Below are positions 1 through 7,495 of a stretch of DNA of 11,988 nt, piece by piece (the first letter of the stretch is position 1; every line of letters starts with the position of its first letter). The stretch spans positions 1 to 11,988 of the forward strand of contig CALAWF010000249.1 of the NCBI GenBank assembly GCA_937894665.1, in the 5' to 3' direction. The stretch comes from an uncultured bacterium. GTDB taxonomy: Bacteria; Cyanobacteriota; Vampirovibrionia; Gastranaerophilales; Gastranaerophilaceae. A model generated the notes under the pieces. The model was not told the DNA's origin, ran no database searches, and saw nothing but the letters and a program-made list of their open reading frames with translations. Both the position numbers and the translations under genes were made by a program.

Positions 1-748
1 TGTATAGAGAAACATATGTCAACTTACCTTCTTCTTTATCTTTGCCCAAAGTTTTACCCATTTCTTCAAATGTTGAAATCTCATCCAAAATATCATCCGC
101 AATTTGGAATGCTAAACCAAAGGTTTCAGCAAATTCTGTTAGAGCAACCAGCTTTTCATCGTCTGCTCCTGCTATAATTGCCCCCGTTCTCATTGAGAGT
201 TTGAATAAATCAGATGTTTTGTGCAAATGCAAATATTCAAGCGTTTTTTCTTTATCAATTATTTGAGCGTTATTTTCAGATTCAATATCTACAACCTGAC
301 CGGCAATAACTCCTCTTGCTCCCGCAAATTGAAAATATTCATTCAAAACTCGAATCAAAACAGAGGGAGAAAGATTTTTTGAATTTTTTGTAATTACTTG
401 AGGAGCAAAAGTTAACAAAGCATCCCCCGCAAGTGTTGCAATAGCTTCGCCAAACACCTTATGGTTTGAAGGTTTGCCACGTCTAAAATCATCATTATCC
501 ATACAAGGGAGGTCATCATGAATTAGAGTTTGAGCATGCAACATTTCAATTGCACAAGCTGTCGGAATTGCATCCTCAATTTCTCCGCCCAAAACTCTGC
601 AAGTTTCAAGGCACATCACGGGACGAAGTCTTTTCCCCGGAAGCATCACCGTATATTTCATAGATTTGAAAATACTTTCAGGGTATTCAATAGGAATAAA
701 TTCATCCAATTTATCATTTACTAATTCAATATAATCATTCATCTTCAT
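1..748 (-). CDS. ispA: Polyprenyl (probably geranylgeranyl) diphosphate synthase, C-terminus cut by window edge
   Basis: Condenses isopentenyl diphosphate onto allylic diphosphates to make a C15-C20 prenyl diphosphate for isoprenoid lipids and quinones; cytosolic. Visible motifs, counted from the ATG at 742: LPGKRLRP (34-41, diphosphate-binding Lys/Arg), first Asp-rich motif DDLPCMD (76-82), RRGKPSNHKVFGE (87-99), GQ (148-149) and second Asp-rich motif DDILD (216-220). About 45 C-terminal residues are missing. The fifth residue before the first Asp-rich motif is Gln, not the aromatic residue usual in farnesyl diphosphate synthases, and the block resembles cyanobacterial/plastid GGPP synthases, so a C20 product is inferred. 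Two in-frame ATGs exist (748, 742). I chose 748 because the AAGGA at about 760-764 is then 11 nt away. The gene overlaps the 3' end of rsgA by 14 nt, suggesting coupled translation. ispA is used as the generic symbol; crtE would also fit. Confidence 0.9.
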   Translation of the reverse strand, partial: MKMNDYIELVNDKLDEFIPIEYPESIFKSMKYTVMLPGKRLRPVMCLETCRVLGGEIEDAIPTACAIEMLHAQTLIHDDLPCMDNDDFRRGKPSNHKVFGEAIATLAGDALLTFAPQVITKNSKNLSPSVLIRVLNEYFQFAGARGVIAGQVVDIESENNAQIIDKEKTLEYLHLHKTSDLFKLSMRTGAIIAGADDEKLVALTEFAETFGLAFQIADDILDEISTFEEMGKTLGKDKEEGKLTYVSLY

Positions 749-1733
749 CGTTATTTAATTCCTTATACATTAATTGTTTTTGAGTGTTTCGAGAAGCCTC
801 ACGTTTTTTCGCACTGATTTTTGCAATCGCACGGTTATTTTTAAATTTGCTGGAAGATTCTTCTTTCACACCGTTATATTTTACTTTTTCTTTGTATTCA
901 AATGCTTCGTTTACAAATTCAATGTAGCTGGCATATCTTGTTTCATCAATTTTATCAATATTTTGCAAAACTCCACAACCGGTTTCGTTGATATGAAGAC
1001 AATTGCCATATTTGCAAGAATCCCTGTACGGAATCATTTCTTCAAACAACAAATCAACATCATGCGGAAGGATAAAATCAAACCTTACATTGCTAAACCC
1101 TGGGGTATCAACAATACTTGTATTTTCACCCAATGGAATAATTTCACAATGTCTTGTTGTATGTGTTCCTCGATGAAGTTTATCGCTTACGGAATTTGTT
1201 CTTAAGTGAACATTTGGATTTAAGGCATTGATTAAACTTGATTTCCCAACTCCGGAATTTCCACACAACGCACTAATCTTTCCTTCTAAAAGTTTTCTAA
1301 AATCATCTATACCTTTTTTTGCTAATGCCGAAGTAAATACAACTTTGTAGCCTAAACTACCATAAATTGATAAAATTTTATCTTGGGCATCTGATTCAAG
1401 TCCTAAATCCTCTTTGTTAAAACATAAAACAACGGTGATTTTATAGTATTTGGCAAGTGCAATATACATATTAAGTTGATGAAAATCCAAATCCGGCTGT
1501 TTTAAAGCGGATACAACAACAACTTGATCAACATTAGCAACGGCAGGGCGTTTGATAAAAGTTTTTCTCGGAAGAATTTTAGAAATTACATTGTTATCAA
1601 ACTCTACAAAATCTCCGACAAGGATGGATTGGCGTTGTTTTTTCAAAACTTCACGCACCTTGCATTCATAAAAATTTCCCGCACTTTTTACGTGAAATAA
1701 ATCAGAATGAATTTTGTAAATTTGTCCTTCCAT
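735..1733 (-). CDS. rsgA: Ribosome small-subunit biogenesis GTPase RsgA
   Basis: Circularly permuted GTPase that binds the 30S subunit late in maturation. Visible in the 332-residue product: N-terminal OB-fold opening MEGQIYKIHS, G4 motif NKED (106-109) placed before G1 (P-loop GNSGVGKSS, 158-166), G3 DTPG (209-212), and the C-terminal zinc site C240-x4-C245-x-H247-x5-C253. That order is the hallmark of the YjeQ/RsgA family. A Lys/Arg-rich tail (about 282-325) probably touches rRNA and ends in an acidic NNDEDE. The frame is open upstream to 1895, but the ATG at 1733 is chosen because MEG-I-x-K matches family N-termini; an ATG at 1760 is possible. Its last codons overlap the prenyl synthase start. 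No clear SD is seen before 1733. Confidence 0.95.
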   Translation of the reverse strand: MEGQIYKIHSDLFHVKSAGNFYECKVREVLKKQRQSILVGDFVEFDNNVISKILPRKTFIKRPAVANVDQVVVVSALKQPDLDFHQLNMYIALAKYYKITVVLCFNKEDLGLESDAQDKILSIYGSLGYKVVFTSALAKKGIDDFRKLLEGKISALCGNSGVGKSSLINALNPNVHLRTNSVSDKLHRGTHTTRHCEIIPLGENTSIVDTPGFSNVRFDFILPHDVDLLFEEMIPYRDSCKYGNCLHINETGCGVLQNIDKIDETRYASYIEFVNEAFEYKEKVKYNGVKEESSSKFKNNRAIAKISAKKREASRNTQKQLMYKELNNDEDE

Positions 1734-1800
1734 ACATTGATAGTTTACTAAAAATAACATCTCTTTGCAAACTATGATATTTTTGGAGTATTCTATAATT

Positions 1801-2538
1801 ATGATTACAAAAACCGAATTAGATAAACTAGTAGAAAAATATGAAACACCGGATTTTATAAAAGATGATCCGGTACAATTTCCGCACAAATTCAAAACAA
1901 AGAAAGATATTGAACTTGCGGGATTTATTGCATCACTGGTAGCTTATGGAAGCCGCCAGCAATTTATAAAAAATTTGAACGAGCTTTTTACATTAGCAGA
2001 AAATGAACCACTTAATTTTATCCAAAATTTTGAGCCGAAAATCCTAGGAGATTTCAATTATAGGTTTGGAAAACCAAATGATTTTGCTGAAATTTTTCTT
2101 ATTTTAAAGGAGCTATACAATACTACTGATGGATTGGAAGAACTATTTGCACATGGATATACACAAGGCAAAATGTTTGAAAATGTTGTAGATTACTTCT
2201 ATTCAAGAGCTGGTGAAAATGCAAAACAAGGTTTTTATCAAATGATTCCTAACCCTCATAATGGCGGAGCAATGAAAAGAATGTGCATGTTCTTACGCTG
2301 GATGATTCGAAAAGGACCCGTTGATTTGGGTGTTTGGAATTTTATTTCTCCTGCAGAATTATATATTCCGTTAGATGTCCATGTTGGAAGAATTTCACGA
2401 CAAACCGGACTTTTGACAAGAAAAGCAAACGATTTTAAATCAGTTATAGAATTAACCGAAAACTTGAAACAATTCTGCCCGGAAGACCCTATAAAATATG
2501 ATTTTGCAATGTTTGGCTATGGAGTGAATAACAAATAA
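1801..2538 (+). CDS. TIGR02757/DUF2400 family protein
   Basis: 245-residue conserved bacterial protein of the TIGR02757 (DUF2400) family; biochemical role not known to me. Family-like blocks: PDFIKDDPVQFPHKF (17-31), DIELAGFIASLVAYGSR (36-52), MKRMCMFLRWMIRKGPVD (158-175), ELYIPLDVHVGRISR (186-200) with the conserved D-x-H, QTGLLTRKAND (201-211) and PEDPIKYDFAMFGYGV (227-242). Mostly alpha-helical, with no signal peptide or membrane segment. The frame is open from 1765, but the ATG at 1801 matches family N-termini; a GGAG lies at 1785-1788, a rather long 12 nt upstream. Divergent from rsgA across 67 bp. Its TAA directly abuts the stop of rbgA, leaving no room for a terminator between the convergent genes. 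Confidence 0.88.
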   Translation: MITKTELDKLVEKYETPDFIKDDPVQFPHKFKTKKDIELAGFIASLVAYGSRQQFIKNLNELFTLAENEPLNFIQNFEPKILGDFNYRFGKPNDFAEIFLILKELYNTTDGLEELFAHGYTQGKMFENVVDYFYSRAGENAKQGFYQMIPNPHNGGAMKRMCMFLRWMIRKGPVDLGVWNFISPAELYIPLDVHVGRISRQTGLLTRKANDFKSVIELTENLKQFCPEDPIKYDFAMFGYGVNNK

Positions 2539-3393
2539 TTATTCCAAACTATCCAGAATAAATTTGCCGATTTTACCTTCTCTAAAATCACGCAAAATAT
2601 AAACAGAAGTTCTTTCTCTATCTGTTGAACCACCTGTTAAGAGCCAATTTCTGGTAAGTGAGATATTATCAACGTTTAGCTCTAATTCTTCCGGCAACTT
2701 GTAATAATCTCTAAAAACTTTTGCCTGTTTACTATCAAGCATACTCAAAAGTTCTTCTGCAACAATTTCGTTTGAATAAGCATTTTCAGATACAGAATTT
2801 ACAAACGCTAATTTTTTAGCCCTTTCTTGGTCTTCTTGTTTCATTGGGATAATCCCCGGAGTATCAAGAAGTTCGAGTTGCGGGTTAATTCTTACCCATT
2901 GTTGTTGGCGTGTAACACCGGCTTTTGCACCAATTTTTGTTTTTGATGAACGGGTAAGTTTGTTGATAATACTTGATTTACCAACATTTGGAAGACCGAC
3001 AACCATGATCCTTGCAGGTCTGCGAAGCAATCCTTTTGCCATCAATGCTTGAATTCTTGGTTCAGATAATTCAATCGCTTTTTTAACAATAACATTAATG
3101 TCTTTATTATTTTTTGCTTCCGTAACGATTACAGGAATTTCAAAACGAGTTTTTAATTCTTCGATAAAAGGTTTAAGCAAATTTTTATCGACCAAGTCGG
3201 ATTTATTAACCAACAAAAATCGAGGCTTTCCGTTAAGAAGCCCCGATATATTGTCATAACAACTTGAGATTGGTAATCTCGCATCTACGACTTCAATCAC
3301 GGCATCCACCAAAGAAAGCTGTTCTTTCAGCTTTTTCTCAGCTTTTGCAATATGTCCCGGATACCAGTGAATGTGAGTCTTATCTTTTTTCAA
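2539..3393 (-). CDS. rbgA: Ribosome biogenesis GTPase RbgA/YlqF (50S assembly)
   Basis: Circularly permuted GTPase needed late in 50S subunit assembly. The 284-residue product shows HWYPGH (9-14), VVDARLP (35-41), G4 NKSD (63-66) ahead of G1 GLPNVGKSS (133-141), G3 LLDTPGI (175-181), and the family's C-terminal helical domain ending RDFREGKIG. The start is TTG at 3393: there is no in-frame ATG nearby, and AAGG (3400-3403) sits 6 nt upstream, which supports it. It overlaps the last 14 nt of rplS, so it is probably translated by coupling to L19. The rplS-rbgA pairing is also seen in Bacillus, where rnhB follows; here rnhB is about 8 kb away. The 3' end meets the convergent TIGR02757 gene with no gap. 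Confidence 0.95.
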   Translation of the reverse strand: MKKDKTHIHWYPGHIAKAEKKLKEQLSLVDAVIEVVDARLPISSCYDNISGLLNGKPRFLLVNKSDLVDKNLLKPFIEELKTRFEIPVIVTEAKNNKDINVIVKKAIELSEPRIQALMAKGLLRRPARIMVVGLPNVGKSSIINKLTRSSKTKIGAKAGVTRQQQWVRINPQLELLDTPGIIPMKQEDQERAKKLAFVNSVSENAYSNEIVAEELLSMLDSKQAKVFRDYYKLPEELELNVDNISLTRNWLLTGGSTDRERTSVYILRDFREGKIGKFILDSLE

Positions 3394-3736
3394 TTTTTTC
3401 CTTAATACGAGTTGCTTTACCAGATCTTTCTCTCAAATAGTACAATTTAGCACGTTTAACATCACCACGTCTAAGAACTGTGATTTTGTCAATTCTTGGA
3501 GAGTTGATTAAGAATACACGTTCAACACCAACACCTTGGAATACTTTTCTTACAGTGATTGTTTTGTTCAAACCAGAACCGTGCATTTTAATAATTGTAC
3601 CTTCGAAAGCCTGAATTCTTTCTTTGTTACCTTCAACGATTTTTACGAATACTTTAACAGTATCACCTGCGTTCATTGCAGGAAGTTCTTTGCCTAAATA
3701 ACTTTTTTCTAATTCATCAATAATTGGGTTATTCAT
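3380..3736 (-). CDS. rplS: 50S ribosomal protein L19
   Basis: 118-residue ribosomal protein of the 50S subunit at the 30S-50S interface; length is typical. Recognisable blocks: PAMNAGDTVKVFVKIVEGNK (19-38), ERIQAFEGTII (39-49), TITVRKVFQGVGVERVFLIN (59-78), SPRIDKITVLRRGDVKRAKL (79-98) and the basic C-terminus YYLRERSGKATRIKEK. An AAAGGA at 3745-3750 lies 8 nt before the ATG. The gene heads a two-gene unit with rbgA. About 100 nt of leader separate the start from a good promoter, and that leader holds a hairpin that could serve autoregulation. Confidence 0.97.
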   Translation of the reverse strand: MNNPIIDELEKSYLGKELPAMNAGDTVKVFVKIVEGNKERIQAFEGTIIKMHGSGLNKTITVRKVFQGVGVERVFLINSPRIDKITVLRRGDVKRAKLYYLRERSGKATRIKEKIEKR

Positions 3737-3799
3737 TTTTGCATTCCTTTATATTTCTAAACTATTACTTAATTTGTAATTCCTTAATCGACGTTGAAT

Positions 3800-3822
3800 G
3801 ACTTTCTTCCACACACAAAGTC
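3800..3822 (-). promoter_or_regulatory. Hairpin in rplS leader, candidate L19 autoregulatory element
   Basis: GACTTT (3817-3822 on the minus strand) pairs with AAAGTC (3800-3805) across an 11-nt loop, within a G+C-richer stretch (about 3790-3835) that stands out in otherwise AT-rich flanks. Leaders of rplS bind L19 in some bacteria; whether this one does is inference. Confidence 0.3.
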
Positions 3823-3839
3823 CGCCGACGCACGTTCGT

Positions 3840-3868
3840 ATTATAAATCCTATAATAAAGATACAAAA
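3840..3868 (-). promoter_or_regulatory. Probable sigma-70 type promoter of rplS-rbgA
   Basis: On the minus strand, TTTTGT (3863-3868), a 17-nt spacer, then a perfect TATAAT (3840-3845). Transcription would start near 3833, giving a leader of about 100 nt. Seen in sequence; activity is inferred. Confidence 0.5.
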
Positions 3869-3945
3869 TTTGCAAGCAATGACAAATGAATATTAAAACT
3901 TGTAACGTTAAAACAGGATTTTTAAGTCAATTATTAATTTATTCA

Positions 3946-3954
3946 TGATATATT
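3946..3954 (+). promoter_or_regulatory. Possible extended -10 promoter of the 48-aa ORF
   Basis: TGATATATT: an extended -10 (TGnTATAWT-like) six bases before the ATG; no convincing -35. If used, the mRNA would begin at about 3961, the first base of the start codon. Confidence 0.3.
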
Positions 3955-3960
3955 TTCGAT

Positions 3961-4107
3961 ATGGGACAAGATTATAAAAAACTTTTAAATAAAAAAAAGA
4001 AAAAATATTGTGATGTAAAAACAATGGGTGTAAATATCGATAAAAACGAGTATTACGAAATTATTTTATCTAACTCTGCCCACCCTGAAAAATTTGATAG
4101 AAAATAA
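3961..4107 (+). CDS. Small basic ORF, 48 aa, unknown
   Basis: Not recognised. The product has 48 residues: MGQDYKKLLN, a run of five lysines (11-15), then KYCDVKTMGVNIDKNEYYEI and a C-terminal SNSAHPEKFDRK. Strongly basic at the N-terminus, one Cys, no signal peptide or membrane segment. It is oriented toward pyk and ends 18 nt before a strong two-way terminator, as expected for a real 3' end. There is no SD before the ATG. Instead TG-A-TATATT (3946-3954) ends 6 bp upstream, which would place the transcription start at or next to the ATG, so a leaderless message is possible. Chance ORF remains a real alternative. Confidence 0.45.
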   Translation: MGQDYKKLLNKKKKKYCDVKTMGVNIDKNEYYEIILSNSAHPEKFDRK

Positions 4108-4125
4108 TTTTAAGTCAAAATAAAT

Positions 4126-4157
4126 AAAAAGCCCATCGAAAAACCGATGAGCTTTTT
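4126..4157. terminator. Two-way intrinsic terminator between the 48-aa ORF and pyk
   Basis: AAAAAGC (4126-4132) pairs with GCTTTTT (4151-4157), and CATCG with CGATG inside, interrupted by one mismatch; loop about 6 nt. The A and T runs give a U tract in both directions, so it can end pyk (stop at 4180) and the plus-strand ORF. Confidence 0.85.
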
Positions 4158-4179
4158 ATTATATTTGTTATCCAAAAAC

Positions 4180-5613
4180 TTACGAAATCTTGTGGATTTT
4201 CATGAAGTTTGTAGATTGTCCTGACATCAAGTGAGGAACTGAACCAGTGATGATTACGCAATCGCCAGCTTCCATTCCAAGTTCTTTTTTAAGGAATTCA
4301 TTTAATTCGATTAAAGAATTTTTATCAATTTCGATGTTTTTGTCATCAACTTTGATAGATGAAACACTGTTGAACAATTGCATAAATCTACCAACTTTAG
4401 CATCTTCACAGAATGAATAAATTGGAACTGATGGTCTGCATTCAGAAATCAATGCAGTTGTATAACCAGTTGCAGTCAAGGCAATTACACCTTTAGCTTT
4501 TGGTAAGTTTTTCAAAGTATCAGCAACTGAAACGGCAATTGACATAGGAATTGCATTTTCTTCTGTTCTGATAGTTGAAGGGAATTCATTCTTTCTCATG
4601 AATTGGCTATTATTAATATCTTCTGCAATTTTCTTCATGATAGAAACAGCTTCAACCGGATATTTACCGGCAGCAGTTTCACCAGATAACATAACTGCAT
4701 CAGCACCATCAATAATAGCGTTAGCAACGTCAGAAGCTTCTGCTCTTGTTGGCATTGGATTTTCAATCATGCTTTCCAACATTTGAGTTGCAACAATAAC
4801 AGGTTTTCTAACAGCGTTAGTTTTTCTGATAATTGTTTTTTGAACGATTGGTAATTGTTGGATTGGAGTTTCAATACCCAAATCCCCTCTAGCAACCATG
4901 ATACCGTCTGAATATTCAATAATATCATCCAAGTTTTCTAAAGCTTGAGGTTTTTCAATCTTAGAAATAATTCTTAAACGAGAATTATTTTTTTCTAAAA
5001 TACTTCTCAATGATTGCAAATCTTCTTTGCATCTTACGAAAGATAATCCAAGATAATCAATATCATTATGCATAGCAAAATCTAAGAACATTTTATCTCT
5101 TTCAGTCAAAATGTTAAGACTTGCAGTTCCGCCAGGTAAGTTCAAACCTTTACGAGGTTTGATAACACCGGTTGTAAGAACTTTAGCGTAAACAATGTTA
5201 TCTTCTGATTTTTCAACTGTTAATTGAATTTTACCATCATCGATAAGGATTTTATCGCCAGGTTTTACATCACTTGCAATACCTTCATAGTCAACAGGAA
5301 TGATACCGTCTTCGTATTTATCCTGATGTCTGAATTTAAGAACTTCACCAGCTTTGATAGCGATAGGTTCATCGAATTTACCAACTCTGATTTTTGGACC
5401 TTGTAAGTCTAAAAGAACAGGGATAACTGTGTGTTCTTCTTTTTCAATTTTACGAATAAAATCTAATGTTTGTTTGTGTGTTTCCATGTCGCCATGTGAA
5501 GAATTTAATCTAAACATGGTTACACCGGCTCTATATAATTTACGAATCATATCCTCTGAATTAGAGGCAGGACCTAGTGTTGACACGATTTTTGTAGCTG
5601 CTACATTTCTCAT
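4180..5613 (-). CDS. pyk: Pyruvate kinase
   Basis: Final ATP-forming step of glycolysis: phosphoenolpyruvate + ADP to pyruvate + ATP; cytosolic, usually a tetramer. 477 residues, full length. A domain opens ATKIVSTLGPASNS (6-19) with RLNSSHG (35-41). The B domain runs about 71-170 after LLDLQGPKIRVG (67-78). Catalytic region: IISKIEKPQAL (215-225; K218, metal-ligand E220), VARGDLG (240-246; D244), ATQMLESM (275-282; T276) and the signature DGADAVMLSGETAAGKYP (302-319). The C-terminal allosteric domain (about 340-477) is complete, so effector control is plausible. A strong SD (complement of 5620-5625, AGGAGG) lies 6 nt before the ATG. Monocistronic, divergent from the SLH gene across 115 bp. 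Confidence 0.98.
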   Translation of the reverse strand: MRNVAATKIVSTLGPASNSEDMIRKLYRAGVTMFRLNSSHGDMETHKQTLDFIRKIEKEEHTVIPVLLDLQGPKIRVGKFDEPIAIKAGEVLKFRHQDKYEDGIIPVDYEGIASDVKPGDKILIDDGKIQLTVEKSEDNIVYAKVLTTGVIKPRKGLNLPGGTASLNILTERDKMFLDFAMHNDIDYLGLSFVRCKEDLQSLRSILEKNNSRLRIISKIEKPQALENLDDIIEYSDGIMVARGDLGIETPIQQLPIVQKTIIRKTNAVRKPVIVATQMLESMIENPMPTRAEASDVANAIIDGADAVMLSGETAAGKYPVEAVSIMKKIAEDINNSQFMRKNEFPSTIRTEENAIPMSIAVSVADTLKNLPKAKGVIALTATGYTTALISECRPSVPIYSFCEDAKVGRFMQLFNSVSSIKVDDKNIEIDKNSLIELNEFLKKELGMEAGDCVIITGSVPHLMSGQSTNFMKIHKIS

Positions 5614-5647
5614 CTTTTTCCTCCTGATATATTTTTGGGGCTAGCTA

Positions 5648-5676
5648 TTTACTTTTCTATATTATTATCATATAAT
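5648..5676 (+). promoter_or_regulatory. Probable promoter of the SLH protein gene
   Basis: TTTACT (5648-5653), 17-nt spacer, perfect TATAAT (5671-5676); expected start near 5683 and a leader of about 46 nt containing GAGGAA at 5715-5720. The near-consensus match fits the high expression suggested by codon choice. The same 115-bp gap must also hold the pyk promoter, which I could not place. Confidence 0.5.
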
Positions 5677-5728
5677 AAAAATATATTTTTGTTTAGGTAG
5701 CAGAAAAAAAAGATGAGGAAGTGAAAAA

Positions 5729-7003
5729 ATGAAAAGACTACTAGCAGGTTTATTAGTATGCGGAATGCTTACTATCAATGCTGTCCCAGCTTTTGCTTAC
5801 AAAGGAATTGACGATGTTAGCAAAACTTATTGGGCTCAACCAGAAATCGCAAGTGTTGTTAGCGATTCTGTAATGTCATTAACTAACGGTAATTTCTACC
5901 CTGAAAACAAAATTTCAAGAGTTGAATTCGTTCAAGCATTACTTAAAGTTTTAGGTAACGAAGATTTAGAAATCAAATCTAACTACAGATTTGCTGACGT
6001 TGCAAAATCTAGTGCAGATTATGCTCCAGTTGCAAGATCTCAACAATTAGGTTTGGTATATGGTTACCCAGATGGTACATTCAAACCAGCTGGTCATATC
6101 TTGAGAGATGAAGCTCAATCAGTAATCAGCCACATCACAATCGATGGTACAGTTGATTCTAACGTAGTTTCTAAATACTCAGATGCTAAAAAAGTTCCAG
6201 CATGGGCTAAAAATGTTTACGCTAAAACATTATCTTATGGTATCTACGTAAACCACCCAAACGAAAACGAATTAAGACCAACTGAAGATTTAACAAGAGC
6301 TGAAGCTGCTGTATTATTATACAGATTAAGACAAAGATTAGACCTTGTTAAAGATCAATACAAAAAAGCTACTGAAACAGTTACAGGTACAGAACACTTG
6401 AACATGGTTAAAAAAGCTCCTTCTAACGAAGTTACAGTTACTAACTTAAGAAACATCGTTAAAGAAGGTAACGTTTTAGCTATCGAATTCAACGAAGCAT
6501 TCAAATCAAAATTACATGCTGCAGGTGATGCTGTAACATTCACAAACTCAGAAGACATCGTAACTGATGAAGGTACAGTATTATTCCCAGCTGGATCTAC
6601 TTTCTACGGTAACGTATTAGATATTAAAGATCCACAATGGTTCAACAAAAACGCTAGAGTTTATGCTCAAATCAACAAAGTTGTTACTCCAGCAGGAAAA
6701 ACAGTTGACTTGAACGCTAAACCTTTCTACAAAGATTATGCTTTGAAAGAAGGACCATGGATGACTGCGGGTAAAGTTGCATTATACACTGTTGGTGGTG
6801 CTGCTGTTGGTACTGGCGCAGGTGTTGGTTTCTCATTCATCCCTAACCCAGACAAAGTTGGTACTGGTATCGCTATCGGTACTCCAGTTGGTGCTGGTGT
6901 TGGTTTAGTTACTGGTTTAGTAACTCCAGGATTGAACTACAGTGCTAAAAAAGGTGAAACAGTTAAAGTTATCTTATTAGAAGATGCTAGCATTTCTAAA
7001 TAG
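5729..7003 (+). CDS. Secreted three-SLH-domain protein with glycine-zipper C-terminus
   Basis: 424 residues. Signal peptide 1-23 (MKRLL... ending AFA before Tyr24). Three SLH repeats follow: about 24-77 (FYPENKISRVEFVQALL), 86-137 (DGTFKPAGHILRDEAQSVI) and 148-203 (LRPTEDLTRAEAAVLLYRL). SLH domains anchor proteins to peptidoglycan-linked polymers, so a periplasmic or cell-surface place is expected. A linker (204-230) leads to a beta-rich domain (about 231-340) containing GTVLFPAGSTFYGNV (282-296) and TPAGKTVDL (320-328), loosely like VirB10/TrbI-type beta domains. Two glycine-zipper segments follow: G357/G361/G365 and G380/G384/G388/G392/G396, separated by FSFIPNPDK. The end is KKGETVKVILLEDASI. 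SD GAGGAA is 8 nt before the ATG. Frequent AAC, TTC and GAC codons differ from the neighbours and suggest high expression. The exact role is unknown. Confidence 0.88.
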   Translation: MKRLLAGLLVCGMLTINAVPAFAYKGIDDVSKTYWAQPEIASVVSDSVMSLTNGNFYPENKISRVEFVQALLKVLGNEDLEIKSNYRFADVAKSSADYAPVARSQQLGLVYGYPDGTFKPAGHILRDEAQSVISHITIDGTVDSNVVSKYSDAKKVPAWAKNVYAKTLSYGIYVNHPNENELRPTEDLTRAEAAVLLYRLRQRLDLVKDQYKKATETVTGTEHLNMVKKAPSNEVTVTNLRNIVKEGNVLAIEFNEAFKSKLHAAGDAVTFTNSEDIVTDEGTVLFPAGSTFYGNVLDIKDPQWFNKNARVYAQINKVVTPAGKTVDLNAKPFYKDYALKEGPWMTAGKVALYTVGGAAVGTGAGVGFSFIPNPDKVGTGIAIGTPVGAGVGLVTGLVTPGLNYSAKKGETVKVILLEDASISK

Positions 7004-7025
7004 TTAACAATCAGACTATAAAAAG

Positions 7026-7064
7026 AATCCGGTTTTAAGTTTTTACTTTTAACCGGATTTTTTT
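7026..7064 (+). terminator. Intrinsic terminator of the SLH gene
   Basis: AATCCGGTT (7026-7034) pairs with AACCGGATT (7051-7059) over a 16-nt AT-rich loop, followed by a T run to 7064. It sits 23 nt past the SLH stop. Confidence 0.88.
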
Positions 7065-7198
7065 GTAAAAAATACAACTTTATAACTACAACTTTTCTCT
7101 ATAGACATCACTCCTTATGGATATGGGATTTTTATATGAAACTTTTAAAATAAAAATGTTACCCAACAGATGTAAGCATAAAAATATAAGGAGTAAAA

Positions 7199-7474
7199 AT
7201 GAAAAGATTTTTAAGTTTCTTCACCCTATTGGCATTCTTGACTATTCCTGCCCAAGGAGCTTTTGCGTGGTCATATGACGGAATGAATAGTTTAAATCCG
7301 TTCACAGGTTTTAGAAATTGCGGATGTCAAAAACAAAAAGTTGTTAAATGTAAAAAGCCAAAACTTACAAAATGTGAAAAATTACATGGCGTAAAAATTA
7401 AAGGCGAACCTTGCGGATGTGCTGCACCAATACAAGTTAAACCAAGATGCAACACATGCCAAAAAGTATTTTAA
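7199..7474 (+). CDS. Small secreted eight-cysteine protein, unknown
   Basis: Not recognised as a named family. 91 residues with a clear signal peptide (1-23, hydrophobic core FFTLLAFLTIPA, ending AFA before Trp24). The mature part has about 68 residues, is Lys-rich, and has eight cysteines: CGC (41/43), C51, C59, CGC (72/74) and CxxC (84/87). The even number and paired spacing suggest disulfides or metal binding outside the cytoplasm. AAGGAG (7188-7193) lies 5 nt before the ATG. It follows the SLH gene after that gene's terminator, so it is its own unit, though no clear promoter was found in 7065-7187. The signal peptide resembles that of the SLH protein (MKR start, AFA end), so an envelope partner role is possible but unproven. 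Confidence 0.8.
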   Translation: MKRFLSFFTLLAFLTIPAQGAFAWSYDGMNSLNPFTGFRNCGCQKQKVVKCKKPKLTKCEKLHGVKIKGEPCGCAAPIQVKPRCNTCQKVF

Positions 7475-7495
7475 AGGAACTTTTACTTCCTGAAT

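Noticed and set aside
42..266. Plus-strand ORF of 74 codons
   Set aside because: Antisense of the prenyl diphosphate synthase, with no SD.
774..1205. Plus-strand ORF of 143 codons
   Set aside because: Antisense of the well-supported rsgA; Phe-rich composition typical of a shadow frame.
1794..1799. TATAAT just before the TIGR02757 gene as its promoter
   Set aside because: It is 1 bp from the ATG, which would start transcription inside the coding region, and no -35 is correctly spaced.
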